Counted from the stretch's first letter, positions 26,835 through 36,903 are shown. The stretch: 64,000 bases of DNA from Chloroflexota bacterium (GCA_025354985.1 JANXLU010000053.1:1-64000), one strand, 5' to 3'. The notes: generated by a model not told the origin, from the sequence alone. Made by a program: numbers and translations.

Positions 26835-26842
26835 ATTATACT
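26835..26842. promoter_or_regulatory. Overlapping divergent -10 boxes
   Basis: ATTATACT reads TATAAT on the minus strand (26840 to 26835), 8 nt before the ATG at 26826, and TATACT on the plus strand (26837-26842), 14 nt before the ATG at 26857. The boxes share four bases. The start codons are 30 bp apart. Confidence 0.65.
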
Positions 26843-26856
26843 TTTCGCCCCCCAAT

Positions 26857-27363
26857 ATGAAATACATCACGACCGTTGAAGGCAAGGATTTCACCATTGA
26901 AGTAAACCGCGAAGGCGAGGTTGTGGTGAATGGTGAACCGCGGGAGCTGGATGCTCGAACGATCGACAACAATGGCCTTTATTCGCTTTTGATCAATCAT
27001 CAGAGCACCGAGGCGTTGGTTGAGCTGGACGAGGCCAGTGGAGAATATCGCGTATTGATTGACGGTGCGCTCTATCACATCAGTGTAACGGATGAACGTG
27101 CCAAACGCTTGGCTGAGGCGGCTGGTCAGGCATTTGGCGCGGGAAGTGGTGAATACAACATGAAGTCACCCATGCCGGGCTTAATCGTTGCCATCCCGGT
27201 AAAAGAGGGAGATTCGGTGACAAAAGGCCAGGTCATCGTGGTATTGGAAAGCATGAAGATGGAGAATGAACTAAAGTCGCCAAGGGATGGGATCGTGCAA
27301 AGCATAAAGATTCAGTCCAAGCAGGCCGTTGAGCAGGGGCAACTGTTGGTTGTGATTTCTTGA
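26857..27363 (+). CDS. Biotin carboxyl carrier-type protein
   Basis: A 168-residue biotinyl-domain protein. The biotin attachment motif ESMKMENE is near the C-terminus, with PMPGLIVAI before it. The N-terminal half (KYITTVEGKDFTIEV) resembles the region before the biotinyl domain in acyl-CoA carboxylase or oxaloacetate decarboxylase alpha chains. It should carry CO2 for a carboxylase whose other subunits are not in this window. The ATG at 26857 is chosen on family length. Its stop overlaps recJ. Confidence 0.85.
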   Translation: MKYITTVEGKDFTIEVNREGEVVVNGEPRELDARTIDNNGLYSLLINHQSTEALVELDEASGEYRVLIDGALYHISVTDERAKRLAEAAGQAFGAGSGEYNMKSPMPGLIVAIPVKEGDSVTKGQVIVVLESMKMENELKSPRDGIVQSIKIQSKQAVEQGQLLVVIS

Positions 27364-29639
27364 GCGTCATCAGCCCACCCCGGGAATTCTCGGCGGCGAT
27401 TGGTGTCCATCCGGTCGTTGCACGCGTGCTGTGGCAGCGCGGTTTTCAAACGATTGAATCCGCTCGGGGATTTTTGGACCCCGATTACTACGTGCCTGCG
27501 GAGTCTTCGGAATTACAGGATATGGATAAGGCTGTGGCCCGCCTTCGGCTGGCACGGCAAAGCGGCGAACTCATCAGAATTTGGGGTGACTTCGACGTTG
27601 ACGGGCAAACTTCAACCAGCGTGCTTTTGCTTGGTTTATGCGCCGCACAAACCAGGGTCGGGTTCACCATTCCAAATCGCGCGACTCACAGCCACGGTCT
27701 TAACGAAGAGGGAATCCGCCGAGCGCATGCCGAAGGCGTCACACTTTTGCTTACATGTGATTGCGGCGTCACTGACTTTGAGCAAGTGGCGCTTGCTCAA
27801 TCGCTGGGCCTGGACGTGATTATTACGGATCATCATGATTTGGGAGATCACCTTCCAGATACATGTGCGGTCATAAATCCAAAACGGCTCCCAGTTCATC
27901 ACCCATTGCGAACCTTGCCCGGGGTCGGGGTAGCCTACAAGTTGGTTCAGGCGCTTCTCCCAGATCAATTGGAGTTTCACAAATCGTTGACGGACTTGGT
28001 TGCGCTGGGAATCGTGGCTGATTTGGCGGATCAGGTGGCCGACACACGTTTCCTGCTGCAACTTGGTCTCGATCAACTGCGCACCAAACCAAGACCCGGT
28101 GTATTGGCCCTGCTTCAAAATGCTGGTGTTGCCCCGGGCAAGCTGGATGCTGAAACCATTGGGTTTCAACTTGGACCACGCCTAAATGCAGCCGGCCGGC
28201 TGGATACGGCGCACGTTTCCGTTGAATTGTTGACCACACGAGACGCCATGGAAGCCGCGCCGCTTGCCGCAACGATCGAGTCCCTTAATCAGCAACGCAA
28301 AACATTGCAGAAGTCCATTGAGGATGAAGCCTTGCGTATGCTGGCGGAAGACCCATCCCTGGTTGATGGGCCCATCGTGGTCCTGAACGCACCGCACTGG
28401 CAGCAAAGTGTGCTTGGGATTGTTGCGGCTACGATCGTAAATGTCACAAACAAACCCGCAATTGTGCTGACCTCGCCGGAAAATGAACTGGTGCGGGGTT
28501 CTGCTCGAAGCGTGCACGGCGTCGATATTCATGGCTTGATCATGACCCAGGGACACTTGCTGGCCCATAGTGGTGGACATCCAATGGCGGCCGGGCTTGC
28601 CTTGAAGCGCGAATACCTGACCGCGTTTCGCGAGGGAATACAACGCGCAGCATTGGTGCCCGTTCCCTCAGTGAGCCGATCGCCGGCTTCTGCAGATTCT
28701 GAAGTGATGGAAGCGTTGGAAGATGCGACCGAGATACCTTTCGTCATCCAGCCTCAAGATGCGACGGTTGAGCTGTGCGACGCGCTTGATCGACTTGCCC
28801 CATTTGGTCGCGGGAATCCCAGACCTTTGTTGGGTGTGACGGACCTTAGGGTTGTACGAATTGAGAAATTCGGGGTTGGGAGGAGGCATGTCACATTTCA
28901 CCTTCGCGATCGTGCCGGCACTCAGCTTCGTGCAATCATGTGGCGTGGAGTCATGCCTCAAACCATCGTGCCAGAAGCAAGCGTGGATTTGATTTTTACG
29001 CTTCGGAAAAACGAGTTTAAGGGTCGTAGTGAAGCGCAGGTCGAGGTGGTCAGCATCGGCCTGCATCACAATAAGGATTCGGCTGATCAAAGCTCGGTTT
29101 CCGATCCCAAACCGTTTGCGACAGCACGCTTTGAAGTGATTGATTTGCGGAATCATCCGGATCGTGACGGCGAGATTGCACGGATTGTCAGTCCGCCAAA
29201 TAATCACATGATCGGTCGCTTGGGTAACTGGCTGGATCTTTCACCGGTGCCATCCTTGCTGGTAACAGACGCCCCACCAAGCGGGGAGGAATGGCGATTG
29301 GCATTGGCCGCAGCTCGCCCTCAAACGGTCGTGCTCGCGCCGGTCGCCACCGGCGAGACGACAGATTACCAAAAGTCGTTTTTGATCGCGCTTGAAGGTA
29401 TGGTGAAGGTGGCCAGGCGGCGTGGAGACGCGGTGGATGACCTGCAGATTCAGCGGCGCATGGCAGCCCGCGTAAACCATCGCCTCATTACAATTCAGGC
29501 GGGTCTGGCCATGCTGCAGTCGTTACCGTCGGTCGATTCGGAAGCTGCAACAAGGCTTGAGCAGTTGCTCGTCGAAACACGGGCCTATCGCAGCTATTTT
29601 CGATCGGCCCCTGCCACCGCGCTCACCCGCGTTGTCTGA
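27360..29639 (+). CDS. recJ: Single-stranded-DNA exonuclease RecJ
   Basis: A 759-residue 5'-3' exonuclease of DNA repair. Seen are DFDVDGQT (78-85), DCGVTDFE, DHHD (157-160) and, at about 404, GGHPMAAG of the DHHA1 domain, then an OB domain. About 170 C-terminal residues beyond the OB domain match nothing I recognise; they lack clear motifs. The TTG start overlaps the stop of the biotin protein gene by three bases (TTGA), so translation is probably coupled. Confidence 0.9.
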   Translation: MSVISPPREFSAAIGVHPVVARVLWQRGFQTIESARGFLDPDYYVPAESSELQDMDKAVARLRLARQSGELIRIWGDFDVDGQTSTSVLLLGLCAAQTRVGFTIPNRATHSHGLNEEGIRRAHAEGVTLLLTCDCGVTDFEQVALAQSLGLDVIITDHHDLGDHLPDTCAVINPKRLPVHHPLRTLPGVGVAYKLVQALLPDQLEFHKSLTDLVALGIVADLADQVADTRFLLQLGLDQLRTKPRPGVLALLQNAGVAPGKLDAETIGFQLGPRLNAAGRLDTAHVSVELLTTRDAMEAAPLAATIESLNQQRKTLQKSIEDEALRMLAEDPSLVDGPIVVLNAPHWQQSVLGIVAATIVNVTNKPAIVLTSPENELVRGSARSVHGVDIHGLIMTQGHLLAHSGGHPMAAGLALKREYLTAFREGIQRAALVPVPSVSRSPASADSEVMEALEDATEIPFVIQPQDATVELCDALDRLAPFGRGNPRPLLGVTDLRVVRIEKFGVGRRHVTFHLRDRAGTQLRAIMWRGVMPQTIVPEASVDLIFTLRKNEFKGRSEAQVEVVSIGLHHNKDSADQSSVSDPKPFATARFEVIDLRNHPDRDGEIARIVSPPNNHMIGRLGNWLDLSPVPSLLVTDAPPSGEEWRLALAAARPQTVVLAPVATGETTDYQKSFLIALEGMVKVARRRGDAVDDLQIQRRMAARVNHRLITIQAGLAMLQSLPSVDSEAATRLEQLLVETRAYRSYFRSAPATALTRVV

Positions 29640-29644
29640 GACGA

Positions 29645-30424
29645 TCAACGTGCCGCGCGAATTCCATATTTGCCCCGTTGCGCCTGGTTGCGCACCCGCC
29701 AAAGCTCGGAGAGCACCTTAAATGTGTCGATCCCGGGTCGAACCGTACTACCTGGTTGGTGAAACCAATAAATGGGCACTTCATCCACCTTGTAGCCAAG
29801 CTGTCTGGCAATATACAGAATCTCAAAATCAAAGCCAAAACCGTCAATGGTGCGCAGTGCAAATATTTTCTTTGCTGCTGTTCTTTCAAACGACTTATAT
29901 CCGCATTGCGTATCCTCAAATGGCAGATTCAATACTAGCTTTGTCAACCACGAGGCCACCCGGCCTTGCGCATGGCGGGATGCCGGTTCATTAAACCGCT
30001 TGGATCCGGGCGCCTCGCGCGAGGCAATGGCAACCGAATAGTCTGACCGAATTGGCGGAAGGAATTTGGGCAGTTCGGTGAATGGCATAGCCTGGTCGGC
30101 ATCGCAAAACATAAGGTAGTGACCGCGACCTGCCAACATACCGGTGTGAACGGCCGCCCCCTTTCCCTGCCGGGTCTCTGTAATCACCTGCGCATAAGCG
30201 TGAGTGGTTGCAAACTCGCGCGCAACCCTGGCCGTTGCGTCTCGACTATTGTTGTCCACGACAAGCAATTCCACCTGTTCAATCGGCAAAATACCGGGGT
30301 TTCCACGCAAATAGTCGTCGAAACTCTCAAGTGTTGCCGGTAATCTGGCCTCTTCGTTGTAACAGGGAATGATTATGCTGATCAGTGGACGTTGAGCGTC
30401 ATCCTCAGCCAGTGGCAAAGACAT
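29645..30424 (-). CDS. Family 2 glycosyltransferase (dolichyl-phosphate glucosyltransferase-like)
   Basis: A 259-residue GT-A fold glycosyltransferase: SIIIPCYNEEARLP at the N-terminus, VVDNNSRD, and the metal-binding FCDADQAMP. The C-terminal pattern (FGFDFEILYIARQLG) matches DPG synthases that make lipid-phosphate sugars. No membrane segment, so it acts at the inner membrane face. TATAAT ends 8 nt before the ATG, divergent from the cytochrome gene. Confidence 0.85.
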   Translation of the reverse strand: MSLPLAEDDAQRPLISIIIPCYNEEARLPATLESFDDYLRGNPGILPIEQVELLVVDNNSRDATARVAREFATTHAYAQVITETRQGKGAAVHTGMLAGRGHYLMFCDADQAMPFTELPKFLPPIRSDYSVAIASREAPGSKRFNEPASRHAQGRVASWLTKLVLNLPFEDTQCGYKSFERTAAKKIFALRTIDGFGFDFEILYIARQLGYKVDEVPIYWFHQPGSTVRPGIDTFKVLSELWRVRNQAQRGKYGIRAAR

Positions 30425-30432
30425 CTCGAACG

Positions 30433-30450
30433 ATTATAAGCAATTACAAT
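30433..30450. promoter_or_regulatory. Divergent promoters of glycosyltransferase and cytochrome genes
   Basis: Minus-strand TATAAT (30438 to 30433) ends 8 nt before ATG 30424. Plus-strand TACAAT (30445-30450) ends 6 nt before GTG 30457. The two start codons are 32 bp apart. The GTG is the codon that gives a good lipoprotein signal. Confidence 0.55.
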
Positions 30451-30456
30451 GGTTGG

Positions 30457-32214
30457 GTGCGAGGCCGCAGACTGGCAGGGATGACCTGTGTACTAATGGT
30501 CATATTTACATCGTGTTCTTTGGTCACGCGTCAGCGACCGGATCAGGACTTGAGCGTACCTGCTTCTCTGCCAGCCATACCAAGGGATGACCAGCAGCCC
30601 CCAGCAACCCTAAATGGCCGGCACGGAGCACAAATCTATGAGCAAAAGTGCGCAGCCTGCCATGGCACAAGCGGTGCCGGGGATGGGCCTTCGTCAGCGG
30701 CCATTCGTGCACAAGGCAAACAGGTTGCAAATCTGATAGACCCTGTCACTTCGCGTGAAGCCAAGCCGGTGGATTGGCTTCGCGTCATCGCGACCGGCAG
30801 GATCTCAAACCTTATGCCTCCCTTTTCCGGCTCGCTCACGTCCCAAGATCGTTGGGATGTGCTTACGTATATTTGGTCTTTGCAGACCAATGTGAAAACG
30901 GTCGAAGCGACTGCACCCTTGTTTCAGAGCACATGCGCGGGGTGCCATGCCAAGCCCGGGCTATTAATGAGCGGCGCCGCACCTGGCAAATATTCATTGT
31001 CAGAACTGGCGGGTGCACTTTATCGAAGTCCAAGTCATCAAGGTGTGGTGTCCATAACCATGATGAGCGACCTGCAGCGGCTGCAAATGTCGGAGTATGT
31101 TCGTAGCAGCACGTTTGATAGTGTCCCGGCCGCCACGCTTCGCGAAACCACGCAAATTGGTGATGGTCGGCTGACTTATCAACTACAGAACCTAAACCGT
31201 CCCAATATTACAGTTGTCGGTGGTTCCGTCACGTTGCACGGTTATGACCGCACTACGGAAGTATATAGTCGAACAGTGCCAATTACCACAACTGGCGCGG
31301 TAGCCTTTGAAGGCGTGCCGCGTCGCGCAGATGTGTTTTACGAACCCGAAGTCATATACTCTGGCGGGCGCTTTTATGGTGCGGCTATACAGTTAACCAA
31401 CACGGTTGCAGCCACATTACCGCTGCAGGTATTTGACGTGACGTCTGACCCGGCCGTAGTTTCAATCAGCGAATGGCACACCTTTGTCCAGGGATTTGCG
31501 GAGGGGACCATGTCGATATCAGAGATCATGGTGTTTGACAATGCAAGTGACAAGGCATTTTCAGATTCTTCGGGCCGAAGTCTAAAATTCGCGCTTCCCG
31601 CCGACGCCACAAATTTGCAGTTTGAAGGTCCAGGATTGGGTTCTCGATTTATTCGGGAAGGCGAAACGTTCTTCGATCTGGACGCACTATTACCCGGCGC
31701 CCATGCGTCTCAAATATCCGTCAGTTATACGATTCCTTACCGAAAAGCGCGATCAATGTCGCGAACAATCAGCTATCCATACAAGAGTTGGGACGTGATC
31801 GTTCCCGAGGGCGAGGTTCAGGTTTCCGGTTTGCCTGATCGGGGCATACAAACGCTGCCCAATGGAGGGGCAGTGCATTTGTACGTGCAGCAGACCCCCG
31901 GGCCGCCAGGCACGGTGCGGTATGAGATTAGTGGTCAGCCGCGGCAAAAAACCGCCGCAGGTAGTGATCGAACCTCACTACTGATTTCCATGGCCGCACT
32001 CGCGGGTGGATTGTTGGTTGCAGCTAGTCTCGTGTTGTATGCCAGAAATGAGCGCACCGGTTCTGCGAGTCAGCCAACATCACAGGTGGTTTTGGTGCAA
32101 CAGGCCGCCAATTTGGACGATGCATTTGCGCGGGGCGACGTCAGCGAATCCTATTACCGCCAGTCTCGTGAGATGCTATTGAGACAGCTTCGAGAGGGTT
32201 GGCGTGACGTGTGA
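30457..32214 (+). CDS. Membrane-bound di-heme c-type cytochrome lipoprotein
   Basis: A 585-residue exported protein. The GTG at 30457 gives a short positive N-terminus (RGRR) and lipobox FTSC. Two heme c sites follow: CAACH, with a likely Met ligand in NLMPPF, and CAGCH. A long beta-rich region of unknown role follows, then one membrane helix near the C-terminus and a SHOCT-like tail (DDAFARGDVSESYYRQSRE). It probably passes electrons at the outer face of the membrane. The next gene, a CcmA-like ATPase, overlaps it by 11 bp. Confidence 0.8.
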   Translation: MRGRRLAGMTCVLMVIFTSCSLVTRQRPDQDLSVPASLPAIPRDDQQPPATLNGRHGAQIYEQKCAACHGTSGAGDGPSSAAIRAQGKQVANLIDPVTSREAKPVDWLRVIATGRISNLMPPFSGSLTSQDRWDVLTYIWSLQTNVKTVEATAPLFQSTCAGCHAKPGLLMSGAAPGKYSLSELAGALYRSPSHQGVVSITMMSDLQRLQMSEYVRSSTFDSVPAATLRETTQIGDGRLTYQLQNLNRPNITVVGGSVTLHGYDRTTEVYSRTVPITTTGAVAFEGVPRRADVFYEPEVIYSGGRFYGAAIQLTNTVAATLPLQVFDVTSDPAVVSISEWHTFVQGFAEGTMSISEIMVFDNASDKAFSDSSGRSLKFALPADATNLQFEGPGLGSRFIREGETFFDLDALLPGAHASQISVSYTIPYRKARSMSRTISYPYKSWDVIVPEGEVQVSGLPDRGIQTLPNGGAVHLYVQQTPGPPGTVRYEISGQPRQKTAAGSDRTSLLISMAALAGGLLVAASLVLYARNERTGSASQPTSQVVLVQQAANLDDAFARGDVSESYYRQSREMLLRQLREGWRDV

Positions 32215-32932
32215 CGTATCTCCTCAACCCGGGTTTGAAATTGTCTCGGAGAGCGTGCCAATAGACTCCGGGCGCGAATTGCTCAAGGCTGCTGACGTGG
32301 CCGTCAATTACGGTCTCCGACCGGTATTGCGTGGTCTTGACGTCACCATGTTCGCCGGAGACTTTATCGCCTTGCTTGGCCCCAACGGCGCCGGCAAAAC
32401 GACGCTGTTGCGCGTGCTCGCCACGCTATTGCGGCCCGCTCGTGGCACGCTGAAATTTGGGGTTATTGATGCACTTGCCCAACCGGAGCGCGCCCGAAAA
32501 AAAATCGGAGTCGTGTCGCACGCATCGATGTTGTATGGTGACCTGACTGCGCGAGAATACTTGTTGTTTCACGCGCAACTGCATGGGCAGGCCGGCCATA
32601 TTGCCAGCCGGCTGGTGGCAACATGGTTGATGCGGGTGGGCCTTGTTCGGAGGGCCGACGATCGAATTCGCAGGTTTTCCCGGGGCATGCAGCAGCGACT
32701 GACGCTTGCGCGCGCCCTTCTTCACGGTCCACAGTTGCTCCTTCTGGATGAACCATATACTGGGTTGGATGCGGCCTCTGCCGATACCTTGAATTCAATT
32801 TTGGTGGAATTTACATCGTCTGGCGGTGCCCTGATAATGAGTACGCATGAGATTGAGCGCGGAATGTCCGGTGTCAACCGGGTGCTTACGCTGGTGGATG
32901 GGAATTTGGCGGAAGGACAGCGCGCGGAATAA
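32204..32932 (+). CDS. ABC ATPase, CcmA (heme exporter)-like
   Basis: A 242-residue ABC ATPase with Walker A GPNGAGKTT, signature FSRGMQQRL and Walker B LLLLDEPYTGLD. Closest in style to CcmA of the heme export/cytochrome c maturation system, which fits the di-heme cytochrome just upstream. CcmB, CcmC and other maturation genes do not follow; a serine hydrolase does. Either the partners lie elsewhere or this ATPase serves another permease. GTG start at 32204. Confidence 0.75.
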   Translation: MTCDVSPQPGFEIVSESVPIDSGRELLKAADVAVNYGLRPVLRGLDVTMFAGDFIALLGPNGAGKTTLLRVLATLLRPARGTLKFGVIDALAQPERARKKIGVVSHASMLYGDLTAREYLLFHAQLHGQAGHIASRLVATWLMRVGLVRRADDRIRRFSRGMQQRLTLARALLHGPQLLLLDEPYTGLDAASADTLNSILVEFTSSGGALIMSTHEIERGMSGVNRVLTLVDGNLAEGQRAE

Positions 32933-32938
32933 ATTCAA

Positions 32939-33934
32939 ATGTCACCAATAGGCACGCAATCCCTGAACTTATCGGACTTTACTTCGTCTGGCATGCCGGG
33001 TATTAGCATCCTCGTGGTCAAACAGGGTCAGAGCCTTCTTGAACTAAATCATGGTTTGGCGGATGTTCGCGCAGGAATTTCGTGCACGGCACAAACCAAC
33101 TATCGATTGGCCTCTGTCACCAAACAATTTACAGCCACGTTGATTTTGATGGCTAATGAGCGCAATTTGCTTCGATTGGATCAATCAATCCGCGATGCGC
33201 TGCCTGAGCTGCCAAACCTCTGCGATGACGTTACGGTGCATCATCTGCTAAACCACACCCACGGTTTAAGCGATTACGAATCGCTTATTCCCGAAAATCA
33301 GCGGACGGCCCTGGCTGACGCCGATGTGTTGCGCATGCTTATGTCAAACGGCGCTTCCTACTTCGTGCCAGGGGCCAAATTCCGCTATAGCAACACAGGC
33401 TACGCCTTGTTGGCGCTAATAGCAGAGCGTGTGTTTTCCTTTAACTTCCCAGAGGCATTGCGATTGTTTCTCTTTGAACCCTTGCAGATGAAGGCGACGC
33501 TGGCTTACGTATCAGGGGGACCCGAAATCACGAATCGGGCGTATGGCTACACGGTTGACGACGATGAGGTATTACGAACCGACCAAAGCATGACAAGCAC
33601 AGTGCTCGGAGATGGTGGTATCTACTCAAACACACAGGATCTTGCAAAGTGGGATGCCGCACTGTATCCAGGCCGGCTGCTGCAGCCTGACACATGTGCG
33701 CTTGCCTTTTCACCATCGACAATTACCACGAGACCAGAAATAGGATATGGATACGGTTGGTTTGTGCAACAGATTCATGGCGAAAAAGTTTTGTTTCATA
33801 CGGGTGAAACCACGGGATTTAGAAACGCGTATTTTCGCTGTCCGTCACGGCACTTGAGTGTAATCGTGCTGACAAATCGCTACAGCGAAGAGGCACCAAG
33901 AGTTGCGCGGCAACTGATGGAGGACTTTTGGTAA
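32939..33934 (+). CDS. Serine hydrolase of the class C beta-lactamase family
   Basis: A 331-residue protein of the beta-lactamase/DD-peptidase (Pfam Beta-lactamase) family: SVTK (Ser-x-x-Lys), YSN (Tyr-x-Asn) and HTG. There is no signal peptide, so it is probably cytoplasmic and an esterase or peptidase rather than a resistance enzyme. It starts 6 bp after the ATPase gene and overlaps the next gene by 7 bp. Confidence 0.85.
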   Translation: MSPIGTQSLNLSDFTSSGMPGISILVVKQGQSLLELNHGLADVRAGISCTAQTNYRLASVTKQFTATLILMANERNLLRLDQSIRDALPELPNLCDDVTVHHLLNHTHGLSDYESLIPENQRTALADADVLRMLMSNGASYFVPGAKFRYSNTGYALLALIAERVFSFNFPEALRLFLFEPLQMKATLAYVSGGPEITNRAYGYTVDDDEVLRTDQSMTSTVLGDGGIYSNTQDLAKWDAALYPGRLLQPDTCALAFSPSTITTRPEIGYGYGWFVQQIHGEKVLFHTGETTGFRNAYFRCPSRHLSVIVLTNRYSEEAPRVARQLMEDFW

Positions 33935-34812
33935 AAGATACCAGACCACTTCGCATTGGGATAGTGGGAAGCGGAAGCATGGCCCACACCCATATCCGCT
34001 CCTGGTCACAGACGCCGGCGCAGGTTGTCGGTGTTTGTTCACGAACTATGAGCAGTGCGGTGGAGTTTGCAGGGGAATACGGGATTCAACCGCACCAGCA
34101 GTTGGCTGACCTGTTGCTCGGGGTCGACGTATTGGATATTTGCACCCCGACCGATCAACACTATGAACAGGCGCTTGCGGCGTTTAATGCAGGCAAGCAT
34201 GTGGTCTGTGAAAAGCCTTTGGCGCGCACGGTGGATGAGGCCACGCGCATGATTGATGCGGCTGGCAGTGCGGGTTGTCAGTTGCACGTGGCTCACGTGC
34301 TCCGGTGGTTCGAGCCATATGCCGAGGCTCATTCCGCGGTATCAAATAACAGACTTGGCGTCCTGCGTCATGTGAACTTGATGCGGCGAGGTCCGCACCC
34401 TCCGCCATCCAAGCCGTGGTTTTCTGACCTCTCACGCTCAGGCGGTGTCATGCTTGACCTGCTTATCCATGATCTGGACTATGCCAGGTGGATGGCAGGC
34501 GAGGTGGATAACATGACGGCCACGTTCTCGGCGGGCACCGCGACCATCATCATGCGCCACCTCTCCGGTGTAGTCACCCATATACGAGGGGACTGGCTTG
34601 CCGAGGTCTTTGAAACGTCGGCTGAGCTAATTGGCAGTGCAGGCTCGATTGTCTTTAGCTCGCGAGACCGCAAATCTGGTCCCGACCCCTACGTATTGCA
34701 AGCCCGGGAAATTTACGACGGGCTGGCAAACGGCGCACCCGTGCGCGTCACGGCGCGTGATGGTCTCGAGGCACTGCGCCTAGCATTGCACGCAATCGAC
34801 CTGGTGCAATAA
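33928..34812 (+). CDS. Gfo/Idh/MocA family oxidoreductase
   Basis: A 294-residue NAD(P)-dependent dehydrogenase. The Rossmann motif is GIVGSGSMAHTH, followed by the family CEKPLARTVDEA (catalytic Lys). It probably acts on a sugar or inositol-like compound. The TTG at 33928 is the likely start: GGAGG lies 4 nt upstream. Last gene of the cluster starting at 30457; a strong hairpin follows. Confidence 0.8.
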   Translation: MVKDTRPLRIGIVGSGSMAHTHIRSWSQTPAQVVGVCSRTMSSAVEFAGEYGIQPHQQLADLLLGVDVLDICTPTDQHYEQALAAFNAGKHVVCEKPLARTVDEATRMIDAAGSAGCQLHVAHVLRWFEPYAEAHSAVSNNRLGVLRHVNLMRRGPHPPPSKPWFSDLSRSGGVMLDLLIHDLDYARWMAGEVDNMTATFSAGTATIIMRHLSGVVTHIRGDWLAEVFETSAELIGSAGSIVFSSRDRKSGPDPYVLQAREIYDGLANGAPVRVTARDGLEALRLALHAIDLVQ

Positions 34813-34853
34813 AAAACCGGGGCGAATTGCATAGCAATTCGCCCCGGTTTTTT
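34811..34853. terminator. Bidirectional rho-independent terminator
   Basis: Twenty-base perfect arms (34811-34830 and 34834-34853) with a three-base loop, A6 on one side and T6 on the other, sit between the convergent oxidoreductase and ftsH genes. Confidence 0.95.
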
Positions 34854-34870
34854 GTTTAAGTCAATCCAGT

Positions 34871-36781
34871 CTAGGCAGGCATGGGTGCCGGTGTCGCGCC
34901 CGGCGCCGCAGCATCATCGGTGCCATCCGTGATCGCCTTCATCGGAGCCCTTGGATTAAATGGCTTGTCGCCTCCGTCAAAGAACTTTCGGAACGAATCA
35001 GCGTCAAGCGTTTCGATTTCCATCAACTTTTCAGCAACCGCATCCAATGTTGTTCGATACTGGGTCAGCGTGTCCTTGGTGCGCTGATAGGCGGTCAACA
35101 CCAACTTCTGGACCTCGCGATCGATCTCCATTGCAACCGATTCGCTATAGTCGCGTTGTTCACCCAGATCGCGCCCAAGAAAGACCATTTCCTGTTTCTG
35201 ACCGTAAACCATCGGCGCCATTTTTTCACTCATACCATATCGCGTGATCATGTCGCGGGCTATTTCAGTGACGCGTTGCAAATCGCTGCTTGCGCCGGTG
35301 GTTATTTCACCCAACGCCAGTTCCTCAGCGACGCGGCCACCCAGGGCATAGCTCAGGTCATCCACGAATTTGCTTCGGCTCACATAATGATGATCCTCCA
35401 CCGGCAGGCTCAACGTATAGCCACCAGCCATGCCGCGCGGAATTATGGTGACTTTTTGGATCGGGTCGCAGTTAGGCATCAAATGGCCCACGATTGCGTG
35501 CCCGGCTTCATGATACGCGGTCAGGCGACGCTCACTGGGAGTAATGATGCGGCTCTTTCGTTCCGGTCCCATCATCACGCGTTCAACGCTCTCCAGCAGT
35601 TCATCGTTGGTGACCAGTTTTTTATTACGGCGTGCTGCAAGAATGGCCGCTTCATTTACAAGATTTTCAATGTCAGCGCCAACGAATCCGGGCGTGGCGC
35701 GCGCAAGTTTTCCAAGATCTACCTCGGGCGCCAGTGGCTTGCCACGCGTGTGCACCTTGAGAATTGCCTCGCGACCCCTGACGTCCGGTCGATCCAAGAC
35801 GACCCGGCGGTCGAAACGCCCCGGGCGCATCAATGCGCTGTCCAGCACATCCGGCCGGTTGGTTGCCGCAATTACGATTACGTTTGTGTCGGTTCCAAAA
35901 CCATCCATTTCAACCAGAATCTGGTTTAACGTTTGCTCACGCTCGTCGTGGCCACCACCCAGACCGGTCCCTCGGCTGCGGCCCACCGCATCGATTTCAT
36001 CGACAAAAATGATGCATGGCGAGTGTTTCTTTGCTTCGCCAAACAGGTCGCGCACCCGGCTGGCACCCACACCCACGAACATTTCAACAAATTCGCTGCC
36101 GCTGATGCTAAAGAACGGCACGCCGGCTTCGCCACTTACAGCCTTTGCCAGAAGCGTTTTTCCGGTGCCTGGTGAGCCGATCAGGAGCACGCCCTTGGGG
36201 ATGCGGGCGCCCAACTGAATAAACTTTTCCGGCTGCTTCAAAAACTCCACCACTTCCTGAAGTTCCTGCTTTGCTTCGTCCGCGCCCGCCACATCGCCAA
36301 AGGTCACGGTTGGATTTTCACCGTTAAACATACGTGCCTTGCTGCGGCCAAATTGCATCGCGTTGCCATTGGCATTTTGGGCGTTTCGGAACATCATAAA
36401 CATAAAACCCAAAAACAGCAGGATCGAGAGTGGCGACAGTATGCTTAGAAACAACTCCAGCCAGTTTGTCCCATTAAATACCTCGATCTTGACGGCATCC
36501 CGCTGTTCTGGTGTCACGCCATATTGCGTAAGTTGCTCAATGAGGCTTGACGAGGCCTCCTTGCGCGATTCCTGAACCGGGCGAGACTTGTCCCGATATT
36601 GCACTTTGACCGTATCACCGTCAACGACGAGTTTGTCAACCTCGTTGTTTTTTACCTTTTTGGCAACCTCGGAGATTTGCAAATCGGTCTGTTGACGCGC
36701 ATTGCCCTGTACGTAGGTGACCGAAGCAATCGCAACCGCAATCACAATCGCGACCACGAACCATCGTTGAAATCGTTGCAT
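34871..36781 (-). CDS. ftsH: ATP-dependent zinc metalloprotease FtsH
   Basis: A 636-residue membrane AAA+ protease that degrades misfolded membrane and regulatory proteins. Two N-terminal membrane helices (about 8-28 and 100-125), Walker A GSPGTGKT, Walker [12 protein letters not shown] and the zinc site HEAGH are all seen. A Pro/Ala-rich tail ends the protein. I chose ATG 36781 because AGGA lies 6 nt upstream. It has a leader; CATAAT lies about 60 nt upstream. Confidence 0.95.
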   Translation of the reverse strand: MQRFQRWFVVAIVIAVAIASVTYVQGNARQQTDLQISEVAKKVKNNEVDKLVVDGDTVKVQYRDKSRPVQESRKEASSSLIEQLTQYGVTPEQRDAVKIEVFNGTNWLELFLSILSPLSILLFLGFMFMMFRNAQNANGNAMQFGRSKARMFNGENPTVTFGDVAGADEAKQELQEVVEFLKQPEKFIQLGARIPKGVLLIGSPGTGKTLLAKAVSGEAGVPFFSISGSEFVEMFVGVGASRVRDLFGEAKKHSPCIIFVDEIDAVGRSRGTGLGGGHDEREQTLNQILVEMDGFGTDTNVIVIAATNRPDVLDSALMRPGRFDRRVVLDRPDVRGREAILKVHTRGKPLAPEVDLGKLARATPGFVGADIENLVNEAAILAARRNKKLVTNDELLESVERVMMGPERKSRIITPSERRLTAYHEAGHAIVGHLMPNCDPIQKVTIIPRGMAGGYTLSLPVEDHHYVSRSKFVDDLSYALGGRVAEELALGEITTGASSDLQRVTEIARDMITRYGMSEKMAPMVYGQKQEMVFLGRDLGEQRDYSESVAMEIDREVQKLVLTAYQRTKDTLTQYRTTLDAVAEKLMEIETLDADSFRKFFDGGDKPFNPRAPMKAITDGTDDAAAPGATPAPMPA

Positions 36782-36903
36782 ATTCATTCCTGCTAGTTTG
36801 GATTCTTGGTATTGGTTATTTGTTAGCAAACGCCGCCAATATTATGAGCCGGTGATTGCAATTTGCTGAAGACGATCAAAAGCTGTGAATTTCGTTGAAC
36901 CGT

